Below, one piece after another: positions 26,431 to 35,253 of a stretch of DNA of 64,000 nt. Location: positions 80,887-144,886 of the forward strand of contig DKQK01000017.1 of the NCBI GenBank assembly GCA_002471665.1. The letters are read 5' to 3'. This DNA comes from Gammaproteobacteria bacterium UBA7310 (GTDB lineage Bacteria > Pseudomonadota > Gammaproteobacteria > Pseudomonadales > Ketobacteraceae). Every line of letters begins with the position of its first letter. The stretch's first letter is position 1. Below the pieces are notes generated by a model. It was not told the DNA's origin, made no database searches, and saw nothing but the letters and a program-made list of their open reading frames with translations. The position numbers were made by a program, and so were the translations under genes.

Positions 26431-28296
26431 ATGAAGTTGCGATTGTTCGTCGCCGGTCTCGGTGTTGTTGTTTCCAATGGGTACGCAGAAGAAGCGTTGC
26501 AGATGGCGGCCTATTCGCCGCAGGTGGCCGACGAAGTGCTGGTAACGGCCACCCGTTCGCCGGTGGCACTGAAAGATTCGATTGCGTCGGCCTCGGTCAT
26601 CACCCGGGATGATATCGAAAAATCCCAGGCACGGGATCTCTATCAGGTGTTGCGGAGCCTGGCGGGGCTGCAAATCCGCCGCAATGGCAGCCGTGGCAGT
26701 GCCACCAACGTGACCATGCGGGGTGCCGGTGCCAGCGGCACGCTGGTGTTGGTGGACGGCATCAATATCGAAAGTGCCACCTTGGGTGAAACCAATCTGG
26801 AAAGTATTTCGCTGGACCAGGTTGACCGTATCGAGGTGGTGCGTGGGCCCAAATCCAGCCTCTATGGCTCCAGCGCCATGGGCGGCGTCATACAGATATT
26901 CACCCGCGCCAATAAAAAAGACGGGGTGACCTACACCCTGGGGCGTGGCTCCAATAATACGGTGGACACCAGCATCAGTGCCAACGGCTCCAGCGACAGC
27001 AGTCAGCTTAACGTGACGGCATCCCATGTTGTTTCCGATGGAATCGATGTGCAAAGTCGTGATGATGAGGTGGCGGGTTCCGCCGCCTATGACGACGATG
27101 GCTACCATCGCACCAATCTGTCCCTGAATCTGGAACAGGCGCTGACCGAGCAGATCAGTGCCAACCTGTTGTTCAGCGGCAGCCGCTCACAGGCCGATCA
27201 TGACAGTTTCTATGCTTCTAACGCCGGCAATACACCCTACCTTGAACAGGAAACCCGATTGTATTCCGCCGCCCTGAAATACGAGCGTGAACACTATTCC
27301 ACAAAACTCCAATATGGAAAGCTGGAAGACGCGTCGGACAATTACGAAGGGGATGGTACGGCTGATGTCGATCGCTTCGGAACCACTCGCGAGCATGGCT
27401 TTTGGGAAAACACCCTGACGCTGTCGCCGGGGGTTCAGTTGAATTTCGGTACCGATTATACCCATGAAGAAATAGAAGCACCCACGGCGTACCGTCAAAC
27501 CCGGCGCGATAACTTTGGCGGCTACCTGAATACCCAGCTGGAACTGGGTTTGTTGTCACTGTCAGCCGGGGTTCGCCACGACGATAACGAACAGTTCGGC
27601 AGTAAAATGACCGGGGACTTTGCTGTGGGGCTGCATGTGACGGAGGACGTTACGGTTTCCGCCAGCGTTGGCACGGCCTATAAGACACCTTCGTTCAACG
27701 ATTTGTATTATCCGGATGTGGGGTGCTGTGTCGGGAACCCGGATCTGCAGCCGGAAGAAGTCGAAAGTTATGAGCTGGGCGTGGACGCTTACCAGGAATG
27801 GGGCAGCACCTCACTGCGTGTGTATCGATCCGACATCGAGAACAAAATTGATTGGGTTTTTGTCACGCAGTATATCCCGTTGCAGGTGGATGAGGCGGAT
27901 GTAAAAGGCCTTGAACTGCAAGTGGGTACGGAATTGTTCGATACCATGATTGCCGCCAGTGCCACCTATGAAGTGGTGGAAAATGCGGCTACGGGAGAGG
28001 ATCTGGAGCGTCAGCCGCGACAGCGTATCGCGCTGGATGTGGATAGGGCGTTTGGCCGCACCGAGCTTGGTTTTTCCGTGTATGCCCAGAATAAACATTA
28101 TGAAGGTGAAGGGGAGGGCCGCATTACCCTGCCCGGGTACGGTGACGTAGCCTTACGTGCGGCCCATCGGATTAACGAGCAAGTGACCGTTCGTGCCCGC
28201 ATCGACAACCTGTTTGATAATGATTATGTAGAGATCTATGGCTACAACACAGAAGGCCGTTTTGTGATGGTATTCTTTGATTATACGCCGCGCTAA
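26431..28296 (+). CDS. btuB: TonB-dependent vitamin B12 receptor BtuB
   Basis: BtuB imports cobalamin across the outer membrane using TonB energy. The 621-residue protein (E. coli BtuB 614) has a signal peptide (cut near GYA-EEA), a TonB box DEVLVTATR, a plug domain with SSLYGSSAMGGVIQIFTRA, and a 22-strand barrel. The C-terminal region has IDNLFDNDYVEIYGYNTEGR and ends FFDYTPR. The cobalamin riboswitch just upstream makes the B12 substrate assignment strong. No other B12 genes lie beside it. Confidence 0.92.
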   Translation: MKLRLFVAGLGVVVSNGYAEEALQMAAYSPQVADEVLVTATRSPVALKDSIASASVITRDDIEKSQARDLYQVLRSLAGLQIRRNGSRGSATNVTMRGAGASGTLVLVDGINIESATLGETNLESISLDQVDRIEVVRGPKSSLYGSSAMGGVIQIFTRANKKDGVTYTLGRGSNNTVDTSISANGSSDSSQLNVTASHVVSDGIDVQSRDDEVAGSAAYDDDGYHRTNLSLNLEQALTEQISANLLFSGSRSQADHDSFYASNAGNTPYLEQETRLYSAALKYEREHYSTKLQYGKLEDASDNYEGDGTADVDRFGTTREHGFWENTLTLSPGVQLNFGTDYTHEEIEAPTAYRQTRRDNFGGYLNTQLELGLLSLSAGVRHDDNEQFGSKMTGDFAVGLHVTEDVTVSASVGTAYKTPSFNDLYYPDVGCCVGNPDLQPEEVESYELGVDAYQEWGSTSLRVYRSDIENKIDWVFVTQYIPLQVDEADVKGLELQVGTELFDTMIAASATYEVVENAATGEDLERQPRQRIALDVDRAFGRTELGFSVYAQNKHYEGEGEGRITLPGYGDVALRAAHRINEQVTVRARIDNLFDNDYVEIYGYNTEGRFVMVFFDYTPR

Positions 28297-28645
28297 AACC
28301 GCTCACGAACATGGGGCGCTTTCCGGCTAAGCCACCCGGGAAGTGCCCTCTCTTGTTGCAAGCCAGTTGAATTAAAACGGCATGCTTTATGACATCAAAC
28401 GATGACATCATGGGTGGCATTGATCAGCCCCAGTACAGGAACGTGCAGATCAAACTGCCGTTGCTATTAATTTGTGCATTCGCACGCATTCATTTTGTTT
28501 AAATAAGGCAAGCGCCTCTCTGCTTTGCTATGCTCGTCATCACTTTAGCAACATCCTTTCAGCCGGTACGGAATCTGGCTAGAATCTTGCTCACCTTTTT
28601 TGAAAACTGAAACGTACGCATCCATTGAAAGCAAGGAGCAATGTA
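28297..28645. other. Intergenic region with a direct repeat
   Basis: This 349-base gap has no gene I can support. ATGACATCA occurs twice, at 28389-28397 and 28402-28410 (13-base period), which may be a regulator site for the reductase gene; GTGC-ATTC-GCAC near 28483-28494 is a small palindrome. I see no strong sigma-70 or sigma-54 element. Confidence 0.45.
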
Positions 28646-30226
28646 ATGGAAGCTTGTCATTCCCGTTCCAACTCTGCCTCACAATCCACCACTGCAGCCC
28701 AGACTGTTGCGTTGCACAGCTACGCAGGCAAATCCATTTTCATTACCGGCGTGACCGGATTTGTCGGTAAGGTCGTGTTGGAAAAACTGTTGCGCTCTGT
28801 GCCCAAGGTAGAGCGCATTTATCTTTTGATTCGAAGCAATTCACGTTACCCCACCGCAGCAGAACGTTTTCAGGCTGAGGTGGCCACCTCCACCATTTTT
28901 GATGTGCTTAAAGATGAAGGTGAAGCTGAGTTCGCTGCCCTCTGTCAGCGTAAGTTACGGTTTGTCAGTGGGGAGCTGACGGCGGAGCGTTTCGGCTTGG
29001 AGGAAAGCGCCTTTGCCGAGTTGGCGGCTGAAATAGATCTGGTGGTTAACTGTGCTGCCAGTGTCAATTTCCGCGAGCCGCTGGATGATGCTTTGGCCAC
29101 CAATACGTTGAGCCTGTACAGCATTATTCAATTGACCCGAGCCAGAAAAGTACCGCTGGTGCATGTGTCCACCTGTTATGTAAACGGTTATAACGAAGGC
29201 ACCATCGAGGAAACCATTGCGCCTCCCGCGCAGCTGTCGTTGCCACGGAATGAGGCCGGTTTCTATGATGTGGAGCCTTTAATTGCAAGCATGCAGGAAA
29301 AACTTGCAACGCTCAGCGCGAACATCAGCGATCAGGATCAACGTCAGGCAGCGTTGGTGGAACTTGGTATTGAGTTGTCACAGCAGTACGGTTGGAATGA
29401 CACCTACACGTTCACCAAGTGGGTGGGTGAGCAGGTTTTGTTGCAACACCTGGGCGGACAAGCGCTGACTATCCTGCGGCCCTCCATCGTGGAGAGCACC
29501 TTATTTGATCCCGTACCGGGCTGGATCGAGGGCGTCAAGGTGGCCGATGCCATCATTATGGCCTACGCCCGTCAGAAGGTGACTTTCTTTCCCGGTGATC
29601 GTCAGGGGGTTATCGACATCATCCCGGCGGACCTGGTGGCCAACAGCATCATTGTCGCCGGCGCGGAAGCCCTGGGCGGTATGCCGGCGCACCGGGTGTA
29701 CCAGTGCAGCAGCAGCGAGCAGAACCCGCTCACCATCAAAGAGGTGATTGAGCATGTGGTGTATGAGGCCAGGCACCATCACACCAATTATCGCAAACTG
29801 TTCCTGCGTCAGCCCCGGCGCCCGTTCATCATGATTCCCGGCTGGTTGTTTCATTTGGGATTGGGTATGGCCTACAGCGCAGGCGCCTGCTGGCAAACGT
29901 TGAAAGGATTGTTGGGGGCTGAGGCCTCCGTTGCGCTTTCAAATCTGGATGCTGCCCGTAAGTTAGCCGGCGTGTTTTCCTTTTACACCCGACCCCGCTA
30001 TCGGTTCAGCAATAAAAAGTTGCTGGCATTGGCGAGTCGCCTCAATGATGAGGAGCGGGCTGCGTTTCCCATGGACACGGCTGAGCTGGATTGGCAGCAC
30101 TATTTCCGCCGGGTTCACCTGCCCGGCCTGAATCATTACGCCCTGGATGCCAAGCGCGCCAGATTAAAATCCGCCGCCCCGCAACGGCGCCCTGTGGCCA
30201 CCGAGGTTGTAAAGGTGACCAGCTAA
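28646..30226 (+). CDS. Fatty acyl-CoA reductase (alcohol-forming)
   Basis: The 526-residue enzyme resembles the alcohol-forming fatty acyl-CoA reductases of marine wax-ester bacteria, which reduce acyl-CoA to the fatty alcohol with NADPH. An extended SDR domain opens with FITGVTGFVGKVVLEKLL (about residues 30-50), has the active-site YTFTKWVGEQ segment and LTILRPSIVESTLFDPVPGW, then a C-terminal sterile/FAR_C domain (RPRYRFSNKKLLALASRLND, HYFRRVHLPGLNHYALDAKR). The ATG 28646 has AAGGAG 7 bases upstream; a TTG at 28625 is less likely. It is 110 bases before a FadL-type porin, suggesting uptake or handling of long-chain lipids. Confidence 0.86.
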   Translation: MEACHSRSNSASQSTTAAQTVALHSYAGKSIFITGVTGFVGKVVLEKLLRSVPKVERIYLLIRSNSRYPTAAERFQAEVATSTIFDVLKDEGEAEFAALCQRKLRFVSGELTAERFGLEESAFAELAAEIDLVVNCAASVNFREPLDDALATNTLSLYSIIQLTRARKVPLVHVSTCYVNGYNEGTIEETIAPPAQLSLPRNEAGFYDVEPLIASMQEKLATLSANISDQDQRQAALVELGIELSQQYGWNDTYTFTKWVGEQVLLQHLGGQALTILRPSIVESTLFDPVPGWIEGVKVADAIIMAYARQKVTFFPGDRQGVIDIIPADLVANSIIVAGAEALGGMPAHRVYQCSSSEQNPLTIKEVIEHVVYEARHHHTNYRKLFLRQPRRPFIMIPGWLFHLGLGMAYSAGACWQTLKGLLGAEASVALSNLDAARKLAGVFSFYTRPRYRFSNKKLLALASRLNDEERAAFPMDTAELDWQHYFRRVHLPGLNHYALDAKRARLKSAAPQRRPVATEVVKVTS

Positions 30227-30285
30227 AGGTGACCGGATAGTCAATTTGGCCTTATTGGACCTGTTCCCTGGAGGATAACCTCATA

Positions 30286-30305
30286 AACTGAGCATGTGCT
30301 TAATA
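30286..30305 (+). promoter_or_regulatory. Putative TetR operator before the FadL-type gene
   Basis: The arms AACTGAGC (30286-30293) and GCTTAATA (30298-30305) flank a 4-base spacer. This 20-bp site agrees at 15 of 20 positions with the perfect palindrome at 35188-35207 before the kinase operon. It lies 32 bases before the start codon. Confidence 0.5.
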
Positions 30306-30336
30306 AAAAACAATAACGAACTCAAGCGCAGGCTCT

Positions 30337-31986
30337 ATGAACATTCGAACTGTCTGGACTTTGGTGGCCATGCTGCTGGCAGGCCACGTTTCGCCCTGCC
30401 GGGCGGCGTTGGTGGAAAACCTTACCATGGGCAACGCCAAGGCATTGGCACTGGGTAACGCGGTGACCGCGGATCCCCCCGGTGTGGACGCCATCCATTT
30501 CAATCCCGCCGGGCTCACCCGGCTGAAGGGGCGTCAGTACAACCTGAAAGTACTGGCGGCCTCGTTTGGCTTTACGGTGGAATTTGGCGGTTATGATGAC
30601 ATCACCCAACAGCTGGTGGACAACAACGGCTACAACGATGAAGCCGCATACAGTACCAGCGAAACCACCACCATCGGTTTGCGCATACCCTTTGTGGAGG
30701 GGATTACGGAGTGGCCGCTGCCGGTTCTGTTTTTGCCGTTGGGTGGCGCAGCCTACAATCCTGCCGGCAGCGATGTGACCTATGCCACTGCAGTGTATGC
30801 GCCTATGGCAGCGGGTTATGTACGGGATGATGATGATCCGGCCCGTTTTATGGGGCAGCACATGTCGCTGGCCAAGATTACCTATTTTTCACCTTCATTC
30901 GGTGTCCAGCTGACGGATATGTTTTCTGTGGGGGCATCCCTGGGGTTTTCCTGGCAGGGGGTCACCGCCAAAACCCAGATCCGGGTGCCGAATATGGCCT
31001 TGGCGTTCGGTGAAAATCTAACGCGTGATTTCCAGAATCAGGGGCTCTGTCCGGAGCCCGGCGATCCAGACCCCTATATTAATTTCTGCGGCCTTGATCC
31101 ATCGGTAGCGCGCCTGGGGCCGTTCACCGATGTCACCAGCCTGGAATTCGATGCTGAAACACCGCTGGTACCCAACTTTAACGTGGGTTGGTTGTGGCAG
31201 GTGACGGAGTGGTTGAGCTGGGGGATGGTGTACCAGTTTGAAAGCAGAGCAAACCTGGATGGCTATTACCGATTGGAATACAACGAGGAGTGGGTCAACT
31301 TCTTCGATGGCATCTATCAATCCGGGCTTTATGACACCATCACCATGTTGGTGGCGTTTCCCACCGGGCAGGCCAATTCCCCCCATGGCCGGGGTATCGA
31401 ACACGGTGAGGCCAACATTGAAATCGTCACGCCGGCCCATTTTGCCACCGGGGTTGCCGTTCAGCTCACGCCAACGCTGCAACTGAACATTGATGCCAAG
31501 TGGACCGACTGGGCAGTATGGGATGGATTGAAAGTGGAGTTTGATCAGCCACTGGATTTCACCAAGCTGGCGACATTGGTATCCCCGTATTCCGAGCTGA
31601 CGGAGCTGACCATTCCCCGCCACTACAAGAGTGTGTGGAACTGGGCTTTCGGTGTGGAGTATCGTTACAGCGACCGGCTGGCGTTGCGGGCCGGTTATGA
31701 ACCCCGTAAATCCTCCATCCCCGACAACAAGCAGGACGTGTTGTTGCCGCTGGGGGACGCGCAATTGTTTTCACTGGGTTTTGAATGGCTGATGCCCGGT
31801 GATCAGGTGTTGGAAGTCGGTGTGGGTTATATGACGGCGGATGCGCAGGTGCCGGCCGGCGGCAGCACCAATGCCAACAGTTCCGATCACTTTAATAATT
31901 TTATTTACAACCCCTACGCAGGCACCGAGTTTTCATCGTCGGCCACAGCGTACCTGTTCGAGTTAAGTTACACCGCGCCGTTTTGA
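30337..31986 (+). CDS. Outer-membrane transport protein of the OMPP1/FadL/TodX family
   Basis: A 549-residue beta barrel for import of hydrophobic compounds such as long-chain fatty acids. A signal peptide (cut near CRA-ALV) precedes the conserved N-terminal hatch region AVTADPPGVDAIHFNPAGLT, with the NPAG motif near residues 51-54. The middle contains many aromatic-ended strands, and the protein ends YLFELSYTAPF, a typical C-terminal barrel strand. It is 100-150 residues longer than E. coli FadL, mostly in a central loop region. The substrate is not known. Neighbouring reductase and TetR point to lipids. Confidence 0.85.
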   Translation: MNIRTVWTLVAMLLAGHVSPCRAALVENLTMGNAKALALGNAVTADPPGVDAIHFNPAGLTRLKGRQYNLKVLAASFGFTVEFGGYDDITQQLVDNNGYNDEAAYSTSETTTIGLRIPFVEGITEWPLPVLFLPLGGAAYNPAGSDVTYATAVYAPMAAGYVRDDDDPARFMGQHMSLAKITYFSPSFGVQLTDMFSVGASLGFSWQGVTAKTQIRVPNMALAFGENLTRDFQNQGLCPEPGDPDPYINFCGLDPSVARLGPFTDVTSLEFDAETPLVPNFNVGWLWQVTEWLSWGMVYQFESRANLDGYYRLEYNEEWVNFFDGIYQSGLYDTITMLVAFPTGQANSPHGRGIEHGEANIEIVTPAHFATGVAVQLTPTLQLNIDAKWTDWAVWDGLKVEFDQPLDFTKLATLVSPYSELTELTIPRHYKSVWNWAFGVEYRYSDRLALRAGYEPRKSSIPDNKQDVLLPLGDAQLFSLGFEWLMPGDQVLEVGVGYMTADAQVPAGGSTNANSSDHFNNFIYNPYAGTEFSSSATAYLFELSYTAPF

Positions 31987-32006
31987 GTAACCGCTGTTAA
32001 CCGGCC

Positions 32007-32633
32007 CTAGCGCGGGGCCAGGCCGTGCATGATTACATCCACCAATGATTGCACTTCAATACCCTGTTGCTTGGAGTCGACAATGCTTTGCATAACAAAG
32101 TCCGGCCGAATCAGCATGTCAACCGAGCCCAGGATCAGGGTATGCAGGGTGACATTGGACACATCGCGAATTTCACCCCGCTCGATGCAGTTGGCCAGGG
32201 CCTTGTCGATAATCTTGAGGTAGGGTTTGATGTAGCGATCCCGCACATACAATGCCCGTTGTTCTTCGTCGTTCAACCCGCTGAATATCAGCTTGAACAT
32301 GGCGGGTTTGCGTTTCGCCACTTCCAGCATGACCACGATGTAATTGCGCAACATGGAAAGCGGATTATCCAGGGCGCTGTCCAGTTTGAGATCGGCAATG
32401 AGTAAACTGAATTCATGGCCGATGATGGAATCCACCACTTCATTCCAGAGCTTTTGCTTGGAACCGAAGTGGTGGTTGAACAGGGAATCACTTACCCCCA
32501 GCTTTTTCGCCAGAGCCCGCAGTGAAACACTGTTGAAACTTTTTTGTGAGAACTCCTCGAAAGCGTGTTCGAGCAGCTGTTCGCGGGTAAGGGTATCTGC
32601 ATTAGCGGCAGGTCTGCCCGGTGCGCGTCCCAT
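32007..32633 (-). CDS. TetR-family transcriptional regulator of the lipid module
   Basis: The 208-residue protein has the N-terminal TetR helix-turn-helix (LLEHAFEEFSQKSFNSVSLR, ALAKKLGVSDSLFNHHFGSK) and a C-terminal all-helical ligand domain. It lies between the FadL-type gene (convergent) and the DUF6285-kinase-lipocalin operon (same strand, downstream of that operon). Two similar operators flank the module, so it may control both. No comparable palindrome is seen before its own start, so autoregulation is not supported. Confidence 0.88.
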   Translation of the reverse strand: MGRAPGRPAANADTLTREQLLEHAFEEFSQKSFNSVSLRALAKKLGVSDSLFNHHFGSKQKLWNEVVDSIIGHEFSLLIADLKLDSALDNPLSMLRNYIVVMLEVAKRKPAMFKLIFSGLNDEEQRALYVRDRYIKPYLKIIDKALANCIERGEIRDVSNVTLHTLILGSVDMLIRPDFVMQSIVDSKQQGIEVQSLVDVIMHGLAPR

Positions 32634-32701
32634 GATGTGGTATCCAGATGCAATGTGAATGGGTGAATATTATCACGGCTGCAGGCAAGGGTGGGCATGC
32701 T

Positions 32702-33055
32702 TCAACGGTTGTATTTGGGGTTATCGATTTCCAGCTTGGCACGGGCCAGTTGTAACAGCATGCCGGTCAGCGCGGGATTGATGGGGGTGTGGCCGTTTTC
32801 AATTGCGCTGCATAAGGTTTTATTCAGAATGTCGGGATCGGTTTCATTGCTTGCCAGAAAGGTCTGCAGTTGCCGGGTTTCCAGTTGCTGGAAACCCGGT
32901 GCCTGGAGTTCTTCCCGCTGCACAATGGCAAGCACATTGGCGGCCACCCGGCGATAAAAACGGTCGGCTTCAGTGTCTGCCGGCGGTTGCCGCAAATAGT
33001 CCGTGACCGCGGTGAGCAACTCCTGTCTATGTGGGCGGTTTAATGGCATTGTCAT
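32702..33055 (-). CDS. DUF6285-type protein paired with the kinase
   Basis: A 117-residue soluble protein starting PLNRPHRQELLTAVTDYLR and ending LLQLARAKLEIDNPKYNR. This pattern matches the DUF6285 family, commonly encoded beside a phosphotransferase-like kinase gene, which is the arrangement here: its start overlaps the kinase stop by 4 bases. The function is unknown; a small partner subunit or specificity factor for the kinase is likely. Confidence 0.75.
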   Translation of the reverse strand: MTMPLNRPHRQELLTAVTDYLRQPPADTEADRFYRRVAANVLAIVQREELQAPGFQQLETRQLQTFLASNETDPDILNKTLCSAIENGHTPINPALTGMLLQLARAKLEIDNPKYNR

Positions 33056-34038
33056 TCCTCCGCGATGGAATGCAGTAATTGCATCATGTCATACTCGGTT
33101 TCCGCCACCCGGCGGCCAATGGCGGCCTGCTCCACCGAGCGCACCTGTCCGCTCAGATAGCGATGGGCCTGATACTGGCAGATGACGCCCCATTTGAGGG
33201 TGCCGAACAGCTCCCAATAGCGCACGTGGTTTGGGTTCACGCTAACGCCGCTGGCGGTAGTGTAGGCGGCAAACAATGTACTGCGATCACCAAAACCACC
33301 GACGGCTTTCTCCGGCTGGCTGAAGCGCCAGGCGCGCACGCAGAGCCAACCCAGATCCTCCATCGGGTCCCCCAGATGCGTCAGTTCCCAATCAAGAATG
33401 CCGTTCAAACCATCTTCATTCACCAACAGGTTGCCCAGGCGAAAATCGCCGTGCACCAGTGTGTGTCGGGAGCAGGGGGGGATGTTGTCCTGCAGCCAGC
33501 GAAACGCCAGGCTGAACACCGGCAGTGTTTCACCGAAACCGCGATGCATCTGCAGCAGGTCATGCAACTGGGTGGCCGCATCCTGCACCGGAAGAAAGTG
33601 CAGCGTGCCGGTGTCGATACGGTGGATCTGTGCCAGCGCCCGGGCACACTGGGTGGTGAGCTGATCACGGGCTGCCTGCAGGTGCGGGGCTTTCAGAATT
33701 TTGGGTGCCAGGGATTCGCCGCTCAGTGCCTGCATCAGGTAACCGTTGCCCAGTTGCGGATGCTGTTCCAGGATATGGTAAACCTGTGCCACCGGCGCCC
33801 CGGCACCGGCGGCGGCCTGCTGGGTTTTGGCTTCCATGGTTTTGCCCACACAGGTACCGAATTGCTCGCCACCGGCTTCCAGCCTTAGTATCAGCGGTTG
33901 CAGGTTGGTTGCAATCAGCCAGGTGGCCGCCGAGGCCCCGGCGGTAAGCCGGGTGCATTGCTTGATCAGACAAAGCTTATCCACGGTATCGGCCACAATG
34001 GGTTGCAGGGCCTGTTGCAGCGTGTGCGGTTGTATCAT
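33052..34038 (-). CDS. Aminoglycoside-phosphotransferase-like kinase (ACAD10/11-type APH domain)
   Basis: A 328-residue APH-fold kinase. The catalytic loop LVHGDFRLGNLLVNEDG (HGD-x3-N) and the metal aspartate in GILDWELTHLGDPMEDLGWL are intact. Proteins of this branch are related to the N-terminal kinase domain of ACAD10/ACAD11, which handles hydroxylated fatty acids, so a phosphorylated lipid intermediate is plausible but inferred. The start is set at ATG 34038, which begins MIQPHTLQQAL and lies 10 bases after the upstream stop; the frame extends further but inside the previous gene. Nothing suggests an antibiotic-resistance role. Confidence 0.83.
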   Translation of the reverse strand: MIQPHTLQQALQPIVADTVDKLCLIKQCTRLTAGASAATWLIATNLQPLILRLEAGGEQFGTCVGKTMEAKTQQAAAGAGAPVAQVYHILEQHPQLGNGYLMQALSGESLAPKILKAPHLQAARDQLTTQCARALAQIHRIDTGTLHFLPVQDAATQLHDLLQMHRGFGETLPVFSLAFRWLQDNIPPCSRHTLVHGDFRLGNLLVNEDGLNGILDWELTHLGDPMEDLGWLCVRAWRFSQPEKAVGGFGDRSTLFAAYTTASGVSVNPNHVRYWELFGTLKWGVICQYQAHRYLSGQVRSVEQAAIGRRVAETEYDMMQLLHSIAEE

Positions 34039-34048
34039 GGTGATGGCC

Positions 34049-35095
34049 TCAGCAGGCAATGCCGACGGGCTTGCCGTCCACCATCTGATCCAGGTATTCC
34101 GACATGCCATAACCGGTTACGCCATCGCACTCAAATCGGCTCATGGCTTCGGTGATGCGTGTGCTGCGCCATTCACCGCTGTCGGTCTGGCGTCGATTGC
34201 GCAGCGGGATCAAGGCCAGCGCAGTTCCATTTAACTGATAGCGGCGGCCACTGACGGTGGTCAGGCTGACCTGTTGGGATTGGGCCTGATGGTGCTCATC
34301 CAGCACCGAACGCATTTCGGCCTGTTCGATCAAGTCGTATTCCGCCGGGCCGCCGTTGCGGCAGTCGTACACCATGCCCCACACATGGTGGCGCCCGCTG
34401 GCCATGCGCACGATGGAGACATTAACGGCGAACTGATCATTGAACACCATGGGCAGCCAACGATACCAGTACAGGTTCTGCCAATAGCGCGGCCCCCAGG
34501 AATGATCGCGCAGGCCAAAGCCGCTGAGCGAAAAGCGCTGGCCACCGATGGTGACCCAACCACTGCCGGTCATGTGTTGTTCGTAGTGGCCGCGGGCAAA
34601 GGATTCATCCGGATCTTCCTCGATGGGGTTGCCGTTTTCATCCACCGCTTCACCTCCGTACACCGGGGTCATACCGTTGAAGGTGATCTCGGCGTGGGCG
34701 GGATGGGTTGGATTGTTGCTGAACGCCGCTTTCGGGTTTTCCATATCCTGTGGATTTGCCAGCAACACAACCGTGCCCTCGTAGCGCACCTTGAGCGTTT
34801 TGAAGGGCTCAACCACTTCAAACTTCATGCCGCCGGCGGCCAGGGCATTGTTGTTGCTGATGGGCGCGCGCTGGAACATAAACGCCACCTTGCCATCGGG
34901 CAGATAAAAACAAAAAGACATTTCGGCATGGCCTTCGTTGGGGCGATTGCCCACCCGAAACCAACCGCCGCACTGCTGCTGATGATCGAACAGGTTGATG
35001 TACATGCTTTCATTGAAGTTGGAGGCGGCTTCAATGGGATGCATGTATTCGTCTTCCGGCTGCAGGCGGATGGTGGCGTTCTTGCCCAGGTCCAT
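34049..35095 (-). CDS. Lipocalin-like two-domain protein (DUF7064/DUF7065-type)
   Basis: A 348-residue soluble protein without signal peptide. N-terminal half: ASNFNESMYINLFDHQQQCG, WFRVGNRPNEGHAEMSFCFY. C-terminal half: the aromatic FGLRDHSWGPRYWQNLYWYR motif and NVSIVRMASGRHHVWGMVYD, then GYGMSEYLDQMVDGKPVGIA. These features fit the AttH/lipocalin-like group annotated DUF7064/DUF7065, often found with phosphotransferase-like kinases in lipid- and steroid-using bacteria. It is the first gene of the operon with the kinase and DUF6285 gene and has two palindromes in its promoter region. Confidence 0.7.
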   Translation of the reverse strand: MDLGKNATIRLQPEDEYMHPIEAASNFNESMYINLFDHQQQCGGWFRVGNRPNEGHAEMSFCFYLPDGKVAFMFQRAPISNNNALAAGGMKFEVVEPFKTLKVRYEGTVVLLANPQDMENPKAAFSNNPTHPAHAEITFNGMTPVYGGEAVDENGNPIEEDPDESFARGHYEQHMTGSGWVTIGGQRFSLSGFGLRDHSWGPRYWQNLYWYRWLPMVFNDQFAVNVSIVRMASGRHHVWGMVYDCRNGGPAEYDLIEQAEMRSVLDEHHQAQSQQVSLTTVSGRRYQLNGTALALIPLRNRRQTDSGEWRSTRITEAMSRFECDGVTGYGMSEYLDQMVDGKPVGIAC

Positions 35096-35130
35096 AGCGG
35101 TCCCCTCTGGAATGTGAGTTCTTATTCTGT

Positions 35131-35207
35131 GACTGGTTGGTCAGTTTGCCAATGCAAAGTGCCCATGACAAGGGAAAGTCTACATTATATTGAGCGTATG
35201 CTCAATA
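35131..35207. promoter_or_regulatory. Two palindromes in the lipocalin-kinase operon promoter
   Basis: TGACTGGTTGGTCA at 35131-35144 has TGAC/GTCA arms. TATTGAGC (35188-35195) and GCTCAATA (35200-35207) are perfect 8-bp arms with a 4-base spacer. The second is the best TetR-operator candidate, as a related copy occurs at 30286-30305. The 158-base gap between the operon start and the end of comM holds nothing else I recognise. Confidence 0.6.
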
Positions 35208-35253
35208 AATTTGAAATGGAATACTGCCTGGTTGCCGGCACGTACCGCTCCCG

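Noticed and set aside
33052..34038. Aminoglycoside resistance gene
   Set aside because: The kinase fold is shared, but the neighbours and motif details fit the ACAD10/11-type lipid-linked branch.
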